A program made the position numbers and the translations under genes. The notes beneath the pieces were generated by a model, which did not search any database, was not told the origin of the DNA, and saw nothing but the letters and a program-made list of their open reading frames with translations. 64,000 nucleotides of DNA from Halomonas campaniensis. GTDB taxonomy: Bacteria; Pseudomonadota; Gammaproteobacteria; Pseudomonadales; Halomonadaceae. Shown here one piece after another: positions 35,348 through 43,767 of the stretch. Position 1 is the first letter of the stretch. Every line of letters begins with the position of its first letter. Location of the stretch: positions 26,168 to 90,167 of the forward strand of contig NZ_JPUA01000043.1 of assembly GCF_002211105.1 (NCBI RefSeq). The letters run 5' to 3'.

Positions 35348-35365
35348 GGCATACCTGTCATACAA
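35348..35365 (-). promoter_or_regulatory. NanR-like operator between SDR and fuconate operon
   Basis: On the minus strand the site reads TTGTATGACAGGTATGCC. It is nearly the same as the NanR operator unit of E. coli (GGTATA elements separated by ACA-type bases). It is in the 259-base divergent region between the SDR at 34460 and the FAH/fuconate-dehydratase operon at 35484. It can act on both promoters. Confidence 0.65.
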
Positions 35366-35483
35366 CACGATATCCATAACAGGATAGGCGATGGCGCACC
35401 AATCGCCAGTCGCGCACCATTTTTAAAGACCCACTTATGGCTGTTCCATTATCACTGTTCCATGATTACTACAGGAGGTACGC

Positions 35484-36647
35484 ATGAACCCACTTTCCGT
35501 TACTGACGCCGTTCCCAATGACCTGGATAACGCGCTGCTGGTTGGCCGCGTATGGCTGGATGGCCCGCATCCTGGACCTGCATTGGTGTCCGTGCACAAC
35601 GGCCAAGTCATCGACATCACCGAGTTTGGCCCGACCATGGCCGACCTGCTTGAACGCGCCGACCTGCTGGAAGTAGTCAAACGCGCAGAAGGTAAGCCGC
35701 TGGGCAGTTTGGAAATACTGGTGGCTAATTCCCAGGCGTCGCCAGCACAAGCGCCCTACCTGCTCGCCCCTTGCGATGTGCAGGCGGTTAAAGCGTGCGG
35801 CGTCACTTTTGCGGTCAGCCTGATGGAGCGCGTGATTGAGGAGCAAGCGGGTGGCGACCCCGCGCGTGCTGACGAGCTGCGTGACGACTTGCAGGCACTG
35901 ATTGGCAGCGATCTTTCCAAGATTGCACCGGGTTCTGAAGAAGCGATGGCGCTTAAAAAAGCACTACAGGCCCGCGGTGGCTGGTCGCAATATATGGAAG
36001 TTGGTATCGGCCCCGACGCGGAGGTATTTACCAAAGCCCAGCCGCTCTCCTCGGTAGGTTTTGGAACCCCGGTGGGCTTACACCCATCTTCGCAGTGGAA
36101 TAACCCCGAGCCGGAAATTGTCCTGGCAGTCGATAGCCGTGGTCAGGTGCGTGGCGCGACCCTAGGTAACGACGTCAACCTACGCGACGTTGAGGGGCGC
36201 AGCGCGCTGCTGCTCGGCAAGGCAAAAGATAACAACGCCTCCTGCTCTATTGGCCCCTTCATTCGCCTATTTGATGACCACTTCGATATCGACAGCGTTC
36301 GCAACTGTCAGGTATCGCTGCGTATTGAGGGTGAAGACGATGACTTTCTGCTCCAGGGCGAGAGCGATATGCGCGAAATCAGCCGCGACCCGCTGGATCT
36401 CGTCAGTCAAACCATCGGCGACCACCACCAATACCCGGATGGTTTTATGCTGTTCCTCGGCACTATGTTCTCGCCCATTCAGGATCGCGACGGTAAGGGC
36501 CAAGGTTTCACTCATCATATGAATGACCGCGTCACCATCGCCACCCCAGCCCTGGGCGCCCTGGTCAATAAGGTAGGCAGGAGCGATCAACTACCGCCCT
36601 GGACCTACGGTATTCGCGAGCTGATGCGCCACTTGGCACGCCGTTAA
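35484..36647 (+). CDS. FAH-family protein, resembles 2-keto-3-deoxy-D-arabinonate dehydratases
   Basis: A 387-aa protein with an N-terminal domain of about 150 residues and a C-terminal FAH fold. Notable blocks are VGIGPDAEVFTKAQPLSSVG, EPEIVLAVDSRGQVRGAT with metal-binding Glu residues, LGNDVNLRDVEGRSALLLGK and the late GFMLFLGTMFSPIQDRDG. The GND-RD-EG pattern is found in 2-keto-3-deoxyaldonate dehydratases of the KdaD type, not in hydrolases. AGGAGGT precedes the ATG. It heads an operon with L-fuconate dehydratase and a flavoprotein, so it could dehydrate the 2-keto-3-deoxy acid made there. That would be a branch alternative to the SDR and hydrolase route. Confidence 0.78.
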   Translation: MNPLSVTDAVPNDLDNALLVGRVWLDGPHPGPALVSVHNGQVIDITEFGPTMADLLERADLLEVVKRAEGKPLGSLEILVANSQASPAQAPYLLAPCDVQAVKACGVTFAVSLMERVIEEQAGGDPARADELRDDLQALIGSDLSKIAPGSEEAMALKKALQARGGWSQYMEVGIGPDAEVFTKAQPLSSVGFGTPVGLHPSSQWNNPEPEIVLAVDSRGQVRGATLGNDVNLRDVEGRSALLLGKAKDNNASCSIGPFIRLFDDHFDIDSVRNCQVSLRIEGEDDDFLLQGESDMREISRDPLDLVSQTIGDHHQYPDGFMLFLGTMFSPIQDRDGKGQGFTHHMNDRVTIATPALGALVNKVGRSDQLPPWTYGIRELMRHLARR

Positions 36648-36699
36648 TACTACTCTTATCAATCAATACGCCACCCGCCTCAACGCCAAGGAGAGCACA

Positions 36700-38001
36700 A
36701 TGACAACCATTACTCGCGTCGAGATCCAGGATATTCGTTTCCCTACTTCGCGCTCGCTGGATGGCTCAGATGCCATGAACGCCGCGCCGGACTACTCCGC
36801 CGCCTACGTTATCCTGCACACCGAAGACGGTAGCCCTGAGGGGCACGGCCTGACCTTTACCATTGGTCGCGGCAACGAGATTGTCGTCACCGCCTTGCAG
36901 TCGCTGTCACCGCTGATTGAAGGGCGAACGCTTGCCTCAATGACCGACAATATGGGTACCTTCTGGCGGGAAATTACTGGCGACAGCCAGCTGCGTTGGA
37001 TTGGCCCCGATAAAGGCGCGATTCACCTAGCCACCGCCGCCATCGTTAACGCCGTGTGGGATATGTGGGCCAAGCGTGAAGGCAAGCCGGTGTGGAAACT
37101 GCTGGTGGATATGACGCCGGAACAGCTGGTGCGCTGCCTCGATTTCCGTTTTGTCACTGATGCACTAACACCCGAAGAAGCGATCTGCTTGCTACGCCGT
37201 CAGGCCCCAGGAAAAGAAGCCCGCGAAGCCGAAATGCGCAGCGATGGCTACCCCGCCTACACCACCTCCGCAGGCTGGCTGGGCTACAGCGATGAGAAGG
37301 TGCGTGGACTTGCTCGGGAAGCGCTGGCGGAAGGCTGGACGCACTTTAAACAGAAGATTGGCGGCGACATCGAAGAGGACGCCCGCCGCGCGGCGCTACT
37401 ACGCGAGGAGATCGGCTGGGACAACGTGCTGATGATGGACGCCAACCAGGTGTGGGAAGTCGACGAGACGATCACCAAAATGCGCCGCCTGGCTGAATTC
37501 GACCCGCTATGGATCGAAGAACCCACCAGCCCTGACGACATTCTTGGCCACGCAGAAATCCGCCATCGCGTCGCGCCTATCGGCGTTGCCACTGGCGAGC
37601 ACTGTCACAACAAAGTGATGTTCAAGCAGTTCTTCCAGGCCGACGCCATCGACTACTGCCAGCTCGATGCGGCACGTTTGGGCGGGCTCAACGAAGTTAT
37701 TTTAGTAACGTTGATGGCCGCCAAGTTCGGCGTACCGATTTGCCCCCACGGCGGTGGGGTCGGGCTGTGTGAGTACACCCAGCATATTTCCCTATTCGAC
37801 TATATTGCGGTATCCGGCAGCCTTGAAGGTCGCGTACTTGAGTATGTTGATCACCTTCACGAGCACTTTATCGACCCGGTAGTCATCAACCGTGGCCGCT
37901 ATCAAGTACCGGAGGCGCCGGGTTACAGTATCGCCATGCACACGGAGTCCCAAGCGCAGCACCGCTTCCCCGAGGGTGCTGCTTGGCAGGAAGAGAGTTA
38001 A
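36700..38001 (+). CDS. fucD: L-fuconate dehydratase (enolase superfamily)
   Basis: A 433-aa enzyme that should dehydrate L-fuconate to 2-keto-3-deoxy-L-fuconate. It matches the Xanthomonas enzyme in remembered blocks: DIRFPTSRSLDGSDAMNAAP at the start, FTIGRGNE, SQLRWIGPDKGAIH and YPAYTTSAGWLGYSDEK. Catalytic features of the mandelate racemase group are present: the KxK pair in FKQKIGG, metal ligands in MMDANQVW, WIEEPTSPDD and TGEHCHNK, and the histidine in ICPHGGGVGLCE. Length is as expected. Its stop codon overlaps the ATG of the flavoprotein gene by one base (TAATG). Substrate assignment is strong from motif identity. Confidence 0.92.
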   Translation: MTTITRVEIQDIRFPTSRSLDGSDAMNAAPDYSAAYVILHTEDGSPEGHGLTFTIGRGNEIVVTALQSLSPLIEGRTLASMTDNMGTFWREITGDSQLRWIGPDKGAIHLATAAIVNAVWDMWAKREGKPVWKLLVDMTPEQLVRCLDFRFVTDALTPEEAICLLRRQAPGKEAREAEMRSDGYPAYTTSAGWLGYSDEKVRGLAREALAEGWTHFKQKIGGDIEEDARRAALLREEIGWDNVLMMDANQVWEVDETITKMRRLAEFDPLWIEEPTSPDDILGHAEIRHRVAPIGVATGEHCHNKVMFKQFFQADAIDYCQLDAARLGGLNEVILVTLMAAKFGVPICPHGGGVGLCEYTQHISLFDYIAVSGSLEGRVLEYVDHLHEHFIDPVVINRGRYQVPEAPGYSIAMHTESQAQHRFPEGAAWQEES

Positions 38002-39428
38002 TGACCGACACCACCACCTTTCTAAATGAGTTATCCAGCCTGCTCGGCGAGCGCGGTTTACTGCGCGAGCCGGAGGCCATGGCCCGCTATGTGAGCGACT
38101 GGGCAGGCGACACTTTGGGCATGCCGCTGGCGGTGGCCCGCCCGGCCAGTACCTTGGACGTCGCCGAAGTCGTTAAGCGCTGCTACGAGCAAGGCATCGC
38201 CATGACGCCCCAGGGTGGCCATAGCGGTTTGGTGGCAGGCGCCTTGCCCGCCGCAAACGGTCAAGAACTGGTGATCAGCCTGGAGCGCTTAAACAGCGTG
38301 CGCGCCATTGATCCGGTTAACTTCACCATCACGGTAGACGCGGGCTGTATTCTTGAGAACGTTAAGCTGGCGGCTTTTGAGCATGACTGTGACTTCCCGC
38401 TCTCGCTAGGTGCACAAGGCAGCTGTCAGATCGGCGGCAATATTGCCACCAACGCGGGAGGGCTTAACGTACTGCGCTACGGTATGATGCGCGAGCTGGT
38501 GCTGGGGCTTGAAGTGGTGCTGCCCGATGGGCGCGTCTGGGAGAGCCTGAACGCGTTGCATAAGGACAACCGCGGTTACGATCTTCAACAATTGTTTCTG
38601 GGTAGTGAAGGCACCCTGGGCATCGTCACTGGCGCGGTGCTCAAGCTCTCACCACGCCCGACCCAAAACCGCACCGCGCTGCTCGGCCTGCCCTCCGTTC
38701 AGGCGGTGATTGATCTCTACGGTTTGGCACGCCGGGAGTGCAGCGATTTACTGACTGCCTTCGAGCTAATCCCCCGCCGCTGTATCGAGCTCGCCATCGA
38801 AGCCACTCCGGAACTAAGCGACCCAATGGAGAGCGCCTACCCCTGGTACGTGCTGATGGAAGTCGCGGCAACGGGATCGGTGGATCTCGGCTCGATGCTG
38901 GAAGCGCTGCTGGAAAACGGCATGGAACGCGAACTGGTACTGGATGGCGCGCTGGCCTCCAGCGACACCCAATCCGCCCAGCTTTGGCAGTTCCGCGAAA
39001 GCATGTTGGAAGGCCAGCGGCGGCGCGGTGAGCACCTGCGCACCGATATCTCGGTGCCTATCTCAGCAATTCCCGACTTCGTTACCCGTGCGAGCGAGGT
39101 CGTCATGGCCTCCTCCCCCGATTGCGAGATCATTGCCTACGGCCATGTGGGCGATGGCAATCTGCACTTAAATATCCTGCCGCCCGTATCACTGGCGGAC
39201 AGCGACAAGAGAGCCCATTTGCATGACCTGGAGGAGCGGCTATTTGATGTGCTTGACGACTTCCACGGCAGCATCAGCGCCGAGCACGGCATTGGCCGCA
39301 CCAAGCAAGCGCCTTACCTGGCTCGGCTATCGCCTGTTGAGCGGGAACTGGTCAGCGGCGTTAAAGCGCTGTTTGACCCTAAGGGTCTGATGAATCCAGG
39401 GAGGATCCTGCCTGCAAAGGAGTACTAA
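38001..39428 (+). CDS. FAD-linked 2-hydroxyacid dehydrogenase (GlcD/D-2-hydroxyglutarate dehydrogenase-like)
   Basis: A 475-aa flavoprotein with an FAD_binding_4 domain (PQGGHSGLVAGALP near 75, LGAQGSCQIGGNIATNAGG near 140, GSEGTLGIVTGAVLKLSPRP near 205). The C-terminal FAD-oxidase domain has AYGHVGDGNLHLNIL and ISAEHGIGRTKQAPYLA, where the histidines bind metal or substrate. I start at the ATG at 38001, overlapping the fucD stop. In this operon it may oxidise lactate, a product of 2,4-diketo-3-deoxyfuconate cleavage, or another D-2-hydroxy acid. No iron-sulfur partner gene is next to it. Confidence 0.85.
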   Translation: MTDTTTFLNELSSLLGERGLLREPEAMARYVSDWAGDTLGMPLAVARPASTLDVAEVVKRCYEQGIAMTPQGGHSGLVAGALPAANGQELVISLERLNSVRAIDPVNFTITVDAGCILENVKLAAFEHDCDFPLSLGAQGSCQIGGNIATNAGGLNVLRYGMMRELVLGLEVVLPDGRVWESLNALHKDNRGYDLQQLFLGSEGTLGIVTGAVLKLSPRPTQNRTALLGLPSVQAVIDLYGLARRECSDLLTAFELIPRRCIELAIEATPELSDPMESAYPWYVLMEVAATGSVDLGSMLEALLENGMERELVLDGALASSDTQSAQLWQFRESMLEGQRRRGEHLRTDISVPISAIPDFVTRASEVVMASSPDCEIIAYGHVGDGNLHLNILPPVSLADSDKRAHLHDLEERLFDVLDDFHGSISAEHGIGRTKQAPYLARLSPVERELVSGVKALFDPKGLMNPGRILPAKEY

Positions 39429-39440
39429 CAACGCCTACCT

Positions 39441-39470
39441 GCCCCACGGAACAACGCCACGGGGCTTTCT
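39441..39470. terminator. Possible terminator in convergent gap
   Basis: GCCCC (39441-39445) and GGGGC (39461-39465) can pair across a 15-base loop, followed by TTTCT on the plus strand. The position between convergent flavoprotein and TRAP-4 dctM genes fits termination. The stem is short. Confidence 0.45.
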
Positions 39471-39486
39471 ACCAGGAACGCCTTGA

Positions 39487-40782
39487 TCAATACCCCATAG
39501 CATCTGGCAGCCAGGTCGCCAGCCCAGGCACGGCGATCAGCAGCAAAATAGTGGCGATAATCGGCAGCAAGAACGGCATGATCGCCGTAACGACCTGACC
39601 GTAGCGCAGCCGGGTAATGCCCACCATTAAAAACAGTACGGTGCCGAAGGGCGGGGTAATTACCCCCACCGAGAGTGTAATCACCATCACGATACCAAAG
39701 TGAACGGGGTCTAACCCTGCACTTAGTGCCGCGGGCACCACAATCGGGGTGAAAATCAGGATGCTTTCAATCACCGACATAAAGCAGCCAATCAGCAGAA
39801 AGAACAGCGCAAAGCAGAGTAGTAGTGCAAACATAGGCATATCGATGCTGGCGACCTGGCCCGCCAACGCCTGAGGAATGCCCATACGCACCAGAATCCA
39901 GCCGTAAAAACTGGAGACGGCGATAATCAGCAGGATCACGGCACTGAACATCAGGGTACGGCGGAAGGCATTATAGAGATCCCACCAGTTCAAGTCGCGG
40001 TAGATCAGTCCGCCTAGAATGACCGCATAGAGCGAGGCAATGGCACCCGCCTCGGTGGGTGTGAAGAAACCACCCCAAATACCGCCGACGATAATCGCTG
40101 GCATCAACAGCGGTAAAATAGCTCGCTTACCGGTACGGGCGACTTCGCAAGCATCAAACGGCGTGGGTTTAGGCATCACTACCTTGCCACTGGCAGCCAG
40201 TAGCAAGGTCATCCCCATCAGTAGCAGCGCCATTAAAATACCCGGCAGCAGCCCCGCCATAAACAGCCCGCCGATGCTCACATTGGCCAGCCAGCCATAT
40301 ACCACCAGCGCAATGCTCGGCGGCAGAATCGGCCCGATAACGCTGGAGGCGGCGGTAATGCCGGTAGAGTAATCCAGTGCATAGCCACGCTCTTTCATGG
40401 CCTTGATTTCAATGCTACCCAGCCCGGCAGCGTCGGCCACGGCAGTGCCTGACATAGTGGCAAAGATAGAGCTGGCGACCACGTTAGCGTGGCCCAGGCC
40501 GCCCTTGGTAAAGCCCACCAAGGCGGTGGCAAAATCAAAGATCCGCGTAGTGGTGGAGCCGATATTCATAATATTGGCGGCCAGAATAAACAGCGGAATC
40601 GCCAGCAGCGTAAAATTATTGAGCGTTTGCACCATACGTAGCGGCAAAAGCTCGACAGGCAAACCGCCCGTCCCTGTAAATACCAAGGCGATAAACGAGG
40701 TGACGCCAATAGCGACGACCACCGGCAAACCAATCGCCATTAGCACTAACAAGCCGCCGACAAAAATCAGAAGTTCGGTCAT
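39487..40782 (-). CDS. TRAP-4 transporter large permease (DctM family)
   Basis: A 431-aa polytopic protein with the DctM blocks FTLLAIPLFILAANIMNIG, FATMSGTAVADAAGLG, SSVIGPILPPSIALVVYG, and SVGVITPPFGTVLFLM. The ATG overlaps the dctQ stop by four bases (ATGA), so the two are translated as a coupled pair. It transports the ligand delivered by the protein encoded at 41439-42419. Order and direction (dctP, dctQ, dctM) are standard. It converges on the fuconate operon but shows no NanR-like site, so it is probably controlled separately. Confidence 0.88.
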   Translation of the reverse strand: MTELLIFVGGLLVLMAIGLPVVVAIGVTSFIALVFTGTGGLPVELLPLRMVQTLNNFTLLAIPLFILAANIMNIGSTTTRIFDFATALVGFTKGGLGHANVVASSIFATMSGTAVADAAGLGSIEIKAMKERGYALDYSTGITAASSVIGPILPPSIALVVYGWLANVSIGGLFMAGLLPGILMALLLMGMTLLLAASGKVVMPKPTPFDACEVARTGKRAILPLLMPAIIVGGIWGGFFTPTEAGAIASLYAVILGGLIYRDLNWWDLYNAFRRTLMFSAVILLIIAVSSFYGWILVRMGIPQALAGQVASIDMPMFALLLCFALFFLLIGCFMSVIESILIFTPIVVPAALSAGLDPVHFGIVMVITLSVGVITPPFGTVLFLMVGITRLRYGQVVTAIMPFLLPIIATILLLIAVPGLATWLPDAMGY

Positions 40783-41333
40783 GGCTGAGCTATCTCCTCG
40801 GTACGCCCCTCTTCATGGGAGGCGTCCAACCACGCTACTGGGCCACGCAAGCATTGCCACAGAGCAATCAGCGCCATGCCCGCAAAGCTGAAGAAAACGC
40901 CGTAGTAGAGGTAGCTAAAGCTGATGCTTAACGAGACGGTTCTATTGTTGGCACTCATATCGGACATGATCCACGAGCCCCAGGCAGCGAGCAGAAGAAA
41001 ACCACAAGAAATCAGCGCAGTGAGCCGATATTGAATATTTTTACCCAGCCCTGAGAGCTTGTGGCTAAATAGGTCTACCACCAGGTGCTCGCTGCGCACC
41101 CACGCCGATAATGAGCCAAAACCAATTGCGTAAATCGCCAGCATTGACGCCACTTCTTCAGTCCAGGGCATACCTAGCCCCAGCAGGTCACGGGCAATCA
41201 CAGCCGCCACGATCAACAGCAGAATAGCCGCCATAAGCGCCACACCCACCCCGTCGCAAAGACGAGTAACGCCGCGCAGCGTATAGAAAGCAATTCGATC
41301 CAGACCCTTATCGGGCGCTACCGCGTCTTCCAC
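40779..41333 (-). CDS. TRAP-4 transporter small permease (DctQ family)
   Basis: A 184-aa membrane protein with four hydrophobic helices: GVGVALMAAILLLIVAAVIA, SMLAIYAIGFGSLSAWV, LISCGFLLLAAWGSWI and YYGVFFSFAGMALIALW. The conserved GMPWTEEVASML element is near residue 57. It overlaps the dctM gene by four bases. A 105-base gap with a hairpin separates it from dctP. Confidence 0.86.
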   Translation of the reverse strand: MEDAVAPDKGLDRIAFYTLRGVTRLCDGVGVALMAAILLLIVAAVIARDLLGLGMPWTEEVASMLAIYAIGFGSLSAWVRSEHLVVDLFSHKLSGLGKNIQYRLTALISCGFLLLAAWGSWIMSDMSANNRTVSLSISFSYLYYGVFFSFAGMALIALWQCLRGPVAWLDASHEEGRTEEIAQP

Positions 41334-41400
41334 AGGAAAACTCCTTAGCTAACGTCTTTTTGGTCGTCTATGAGGACTTATTTGACTTGTAAAACAACGA

Positions 41401-41415
41401 CGGCCCAATGGGCCG
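41401..41415 (-). other. GC-rich hairpin between TRAP-4 dctP and dctQ
   Basis: CGGCCC-AAT-GGGCCG forms a 6-bp stem that can be extended by two pairs across one mismatch. On the transcribed strand it is followed by TTGTTTT, so partial termination after dctP is likely. This would make more binding protein than membrane subunits. Confidence 0.6.
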
Positions 41416-41438
41416 CCGTGATTTCTGTCCAGCGCGTG

Positions 41439-42419
41439 TTACTCGCTGTCGTTACCCAGCGCGTCTTCACGTACACCGTCGGCCATATCAGCCATGACAC
41501 GATCGATGGCCGGTAACGCCGCTTCGCGGAAAGGCGTAACATCCGGCTCAATGACGGTCATACCTTCATCCTGAAGCGCTTCTAGATAGAACTCGTCGAG
41601 CTCACGCTCTTGCTCTGATCCGTATTGACGAGCAACGTCGATCGCCTCTTCAATCAGCGCCTGATCATCGGCTTCTAAGCCATCCCACCAGCGTGAACTA
41701 GCCACCCAGCTCCACGGAAACTGCACGTGGCTGGTCATAATCAGGTAGTCCTGCACTTCCCATAAACGACGGGTATAGGGTGAGGAGAGCGAGTTCTCGT
41801 GGCCATCTACCTGGCCGGTCTGCATGGCGAGATAAATCTCGGGTGCAGGCACGTTCACTACCTGCGCACCGATCTCTTCCCACACTTCCAGCCATACCGG
41901 CAGCGAAGGCAGGCGCAGGCGGAAACCATCCAGATCAGCCGGAGTGTGTATCTCCTTATTCGCCGTCATATGGCGGGGCCCGCGGTGCTGCAAACCAAAA
42001 TACTTCAGGCCGCCCTGGCTTTCTGCTTTCTCCACCAGCGCTTGGCCGGAAGGACTTTCCATATAGGCGTCTACTTCATCCCAGGTGGTGAACACAAAGG
42101 GAACCGTAATGGCGTCGTATTCAGGCGCATACTGCTGGCGCCAGTTACCACCGGTAATGGAGAGCTGGGTTTGGCCCAGGTTCAACAGTTCCAACACGGC
42201 GTTCTCACCGCCAAGAGAACCGGCTAAAAAAGGACGCACTTCAAAGCGGCCGGGGGCCTGCTCCTCTAAATATTCAGCAAAGCGCTCCACCGCGGCGCTT
42301 TCCGAACCGCCCTCACTCATGGTGTTGTTAACTTGAATTTCGATGGGGTTAGCCAAGACAAACGGCGCCGTCGTTAGCATGCCTAGGGTCGCCAGCGTGG
42401 CAAGCAGTTGTTTCCGCAT
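41439..42419 (-). CDS. TRAP-4 transporter substrate-binding protein (DctP family)
   Basis: A 326-aa periplasmic binding protein with a signal peptide ending near VLA-NPI. Family blocks are IEIQVNNTMSEGGSESAAVE, RFEVRPFLAGSLGGENAV, LDGFRLRLPSLPVWLEVWEE with the ligand arginine, and EIYLAMQTGQVDGHENS followed by WEVQDYLIMTSHV. It leads the TRAP-4 operon. The nearest catabolic genes are the LysR, CoA-transferase and lyase set to the right and the fuconate operon to the left, so its ligand could be a dicarboxylate or a sugar acid. The sequence does not decide between them. Confidence 0.87.
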   Translation of the reverse strand: MRKQLLATLATLGMLTTAPFVLANPIEIQVNNTMSEGGSESAAVERFAEYLEEQAPGRFEVRPFLAGSLGGENAVLELLNLGQTQLSITGGNWRQQYAPEYDAITVPFVFTTWDEVDAYMESPSGQALVEKAESQGGLKYFGLQHRGPRHMTANKEIHTPADLDGFRLRLPSLPVWLEVWEEIGAQVVNVPAPEIYLAMQTGQVDGHENSLSSPYTRRLWEVQDYLIMTSHVQFPWSWVASSRWWDGLEADDQALIEEAIDVARQYGSEQERELDEFYLEALQDEGMTVIEPDVTPFREAALPAIDRVMADMADGVREDALGNDSE

Positions 42420-42721
42420 GGGATTGTCTCTCTACGGTTGTCGTTATTGGATGTGGTGCTTTGCTGCATTTTCGTAACGCTTAACTGATATTGAAACAAG
42501 CTGCCCATGGGCTCAAATCGACGTTTAAGAAGGCTGACTTCGTCAAATACGATGGCTAGAAAAGCCGCTATAGCAGGCTTTTTAACCTACCCTCTCTCCG
42601 CTATACGACCAAAGATGAACATCTGACTGCACTAATCAACCCACTGTTTCGCACGTTTTAGGCCAGTGAAAAGTTAAGTAGTGATGCTTAGCTTTCTCAA
42701 AGCACGAAGCCATTAAAGAGG
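42420..42721. other. 302-base intergenic region
   Basis: It holds the promoter of the TRAP-4 operon near 42420-42520 (no clear -35/-10 pair by eye) and the 3' region of the LysR gene. A hairpin at 42560-42583 divides the two. No reading frame of note and no operator resembling the two GntR-type sites was seen. Confidence 0.6.
42560..42583 (-). terminator. Probable terminator of the LysR transcript
   Basis: AAAAGCC and GGCTTTT form a 7-bp stem with a 9-base loop that contains GCTATAGC. The arms supply T-runs on both strands, so it can act in either direction. It lies about 140 bases after the LysR stop and before the TRAP-4 promoter. Confidence 0.6.
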
Positions 42722-43621
42722 CTATGAGTCATCCTCACTCTGGGTAAGATGATCCACCAAGTGCCTGGCAGTCACGTGTAGCGAGGCGTAGCGCCGCATA
42801 CCAATCACCAGCTCGCGCTGCGCCCAGGAGTCGCTCAGCGGGATGCTTTTCAGCTGCAGGTCGCCCAAGTCACGATAAATGGTTTGCTCAGGCAGAACGC
42901 CAACCCCCATGCCGTGGTGAATCATGCGGCAGATGGCGTCGAAACTACGCACCTGAATACGCATCCGCAGCGCTTTACCTGCCAGGTTGGCCTGCTCGTT
43001 CAATAGCGACTGCAGCGAAGTATCCTGCTGTAAGCCAATAAAATCGAAGGCCAGCGCTTCACTAAAGGCGATGCTTTCACGCTCAGCCAAGGGATGATCA
43101 ACGGGCGTCATGAGGACTAACCGATCATGGCGATAGGAGAGTTGCTGAAGGTCAGGCGCTGCCACATGGCCGGCGAAAATGCCAATATCGGTTAACCCAT
43201 CACGCACGGCGGCAATGATTTCGCTGCTAACGCGCTCTTGCAGATCAATTTTGATTTCAGGGTAGAGGCGTGAGAAGGCGCTGAGATCCTGGGGAAGAAA
43301 GGCAATGATCGCCGAAGTATTGGAGTGGATACGCACATGGCCGCGTACGCCTTCGCCATACTCGCTGAGCTCGGCCTGCAGGCGCTCAATGTTATCCATA
43401 ATACGCCGGGCATGATGCAAAAACGCCTGACCTGCGGGGGTCAGTTCTACACCCCTAGGGCGACGATAGAGCAGCGTTGTGCCCACCAGCGTTTCCAGAT
43501 CACTTATCCGCTTACTCACCGCGGCGAGAGCTAGGTGTTCACGCGCCGCCGCCGCCGTCAGACGGCCCTCCTCCGCTACGGAGATAAACAGTTTAAGGGT
43601 GACAAAATCGAAGCGACGCAT
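42722..43621 (-). CDS. LysR-family transcriptional regulator
   Basis: A 299-aa LysR protein. The helix-turn-helix is at the N-terminus (FDFVTLKLFISVAEEGRLTA, then REHLALAAVSKRISDLETLV, LYRRPRGVELTPAGQ). The effector domain includes IRIHSNTSAIIAFLPQDLS-like sequence near 90 and ALAFDFIGLQQDTSLQ near 190. I use the ATG at 43621 with GGAG six bases upstream, not the GTG at 43633. It diverges from the CoA-transferase/lyase operon (146 bases between starts), the usual arrangement for a LysR activator and its target. The terminator at 42560 separates it from TRAP-4. The effector is unknown. Confidence 0.88.
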   Translation of the reverse strand: MRRFDFVTLKLFISVAEEGRLTAAAAREHLALAAVSKRISDLETLVGTTLLYRRPRGVELTPAGQAFLHHARRIMDNIERLQAELSEYGEGVRGHVRIHSNTSAIIAFLPQDLSAFSRLYPEIKIDLQERVSSEIIAAVRDGLTDIGIFAGHVAAPDLQQLSYRHDRLVLMTPVDHPLAERESIAFSEALAFDFIGLQQDTSLQSLLNEQANLAGKALRMRIQVRSFDAICRMIHHGMGVGVLPEQTIYRDLGDLQLKSIPLSDSWAQRELVIGMRRYASLHVTARHLVDHLTQSEDDS

Positions 43622-43767
43622 GAAAAACTCCACAAAGACGGCTGACTGATGCTAGCACCAACCTTCGTAAGCCACGAACCCTTTGTTACCCATTGCCTAA
43701 TTGTCGCTCCGGGTTAGCTCACGCATGCTGACAAGTAGTGATACGCCAATGATATAAGAGAGCCTTA

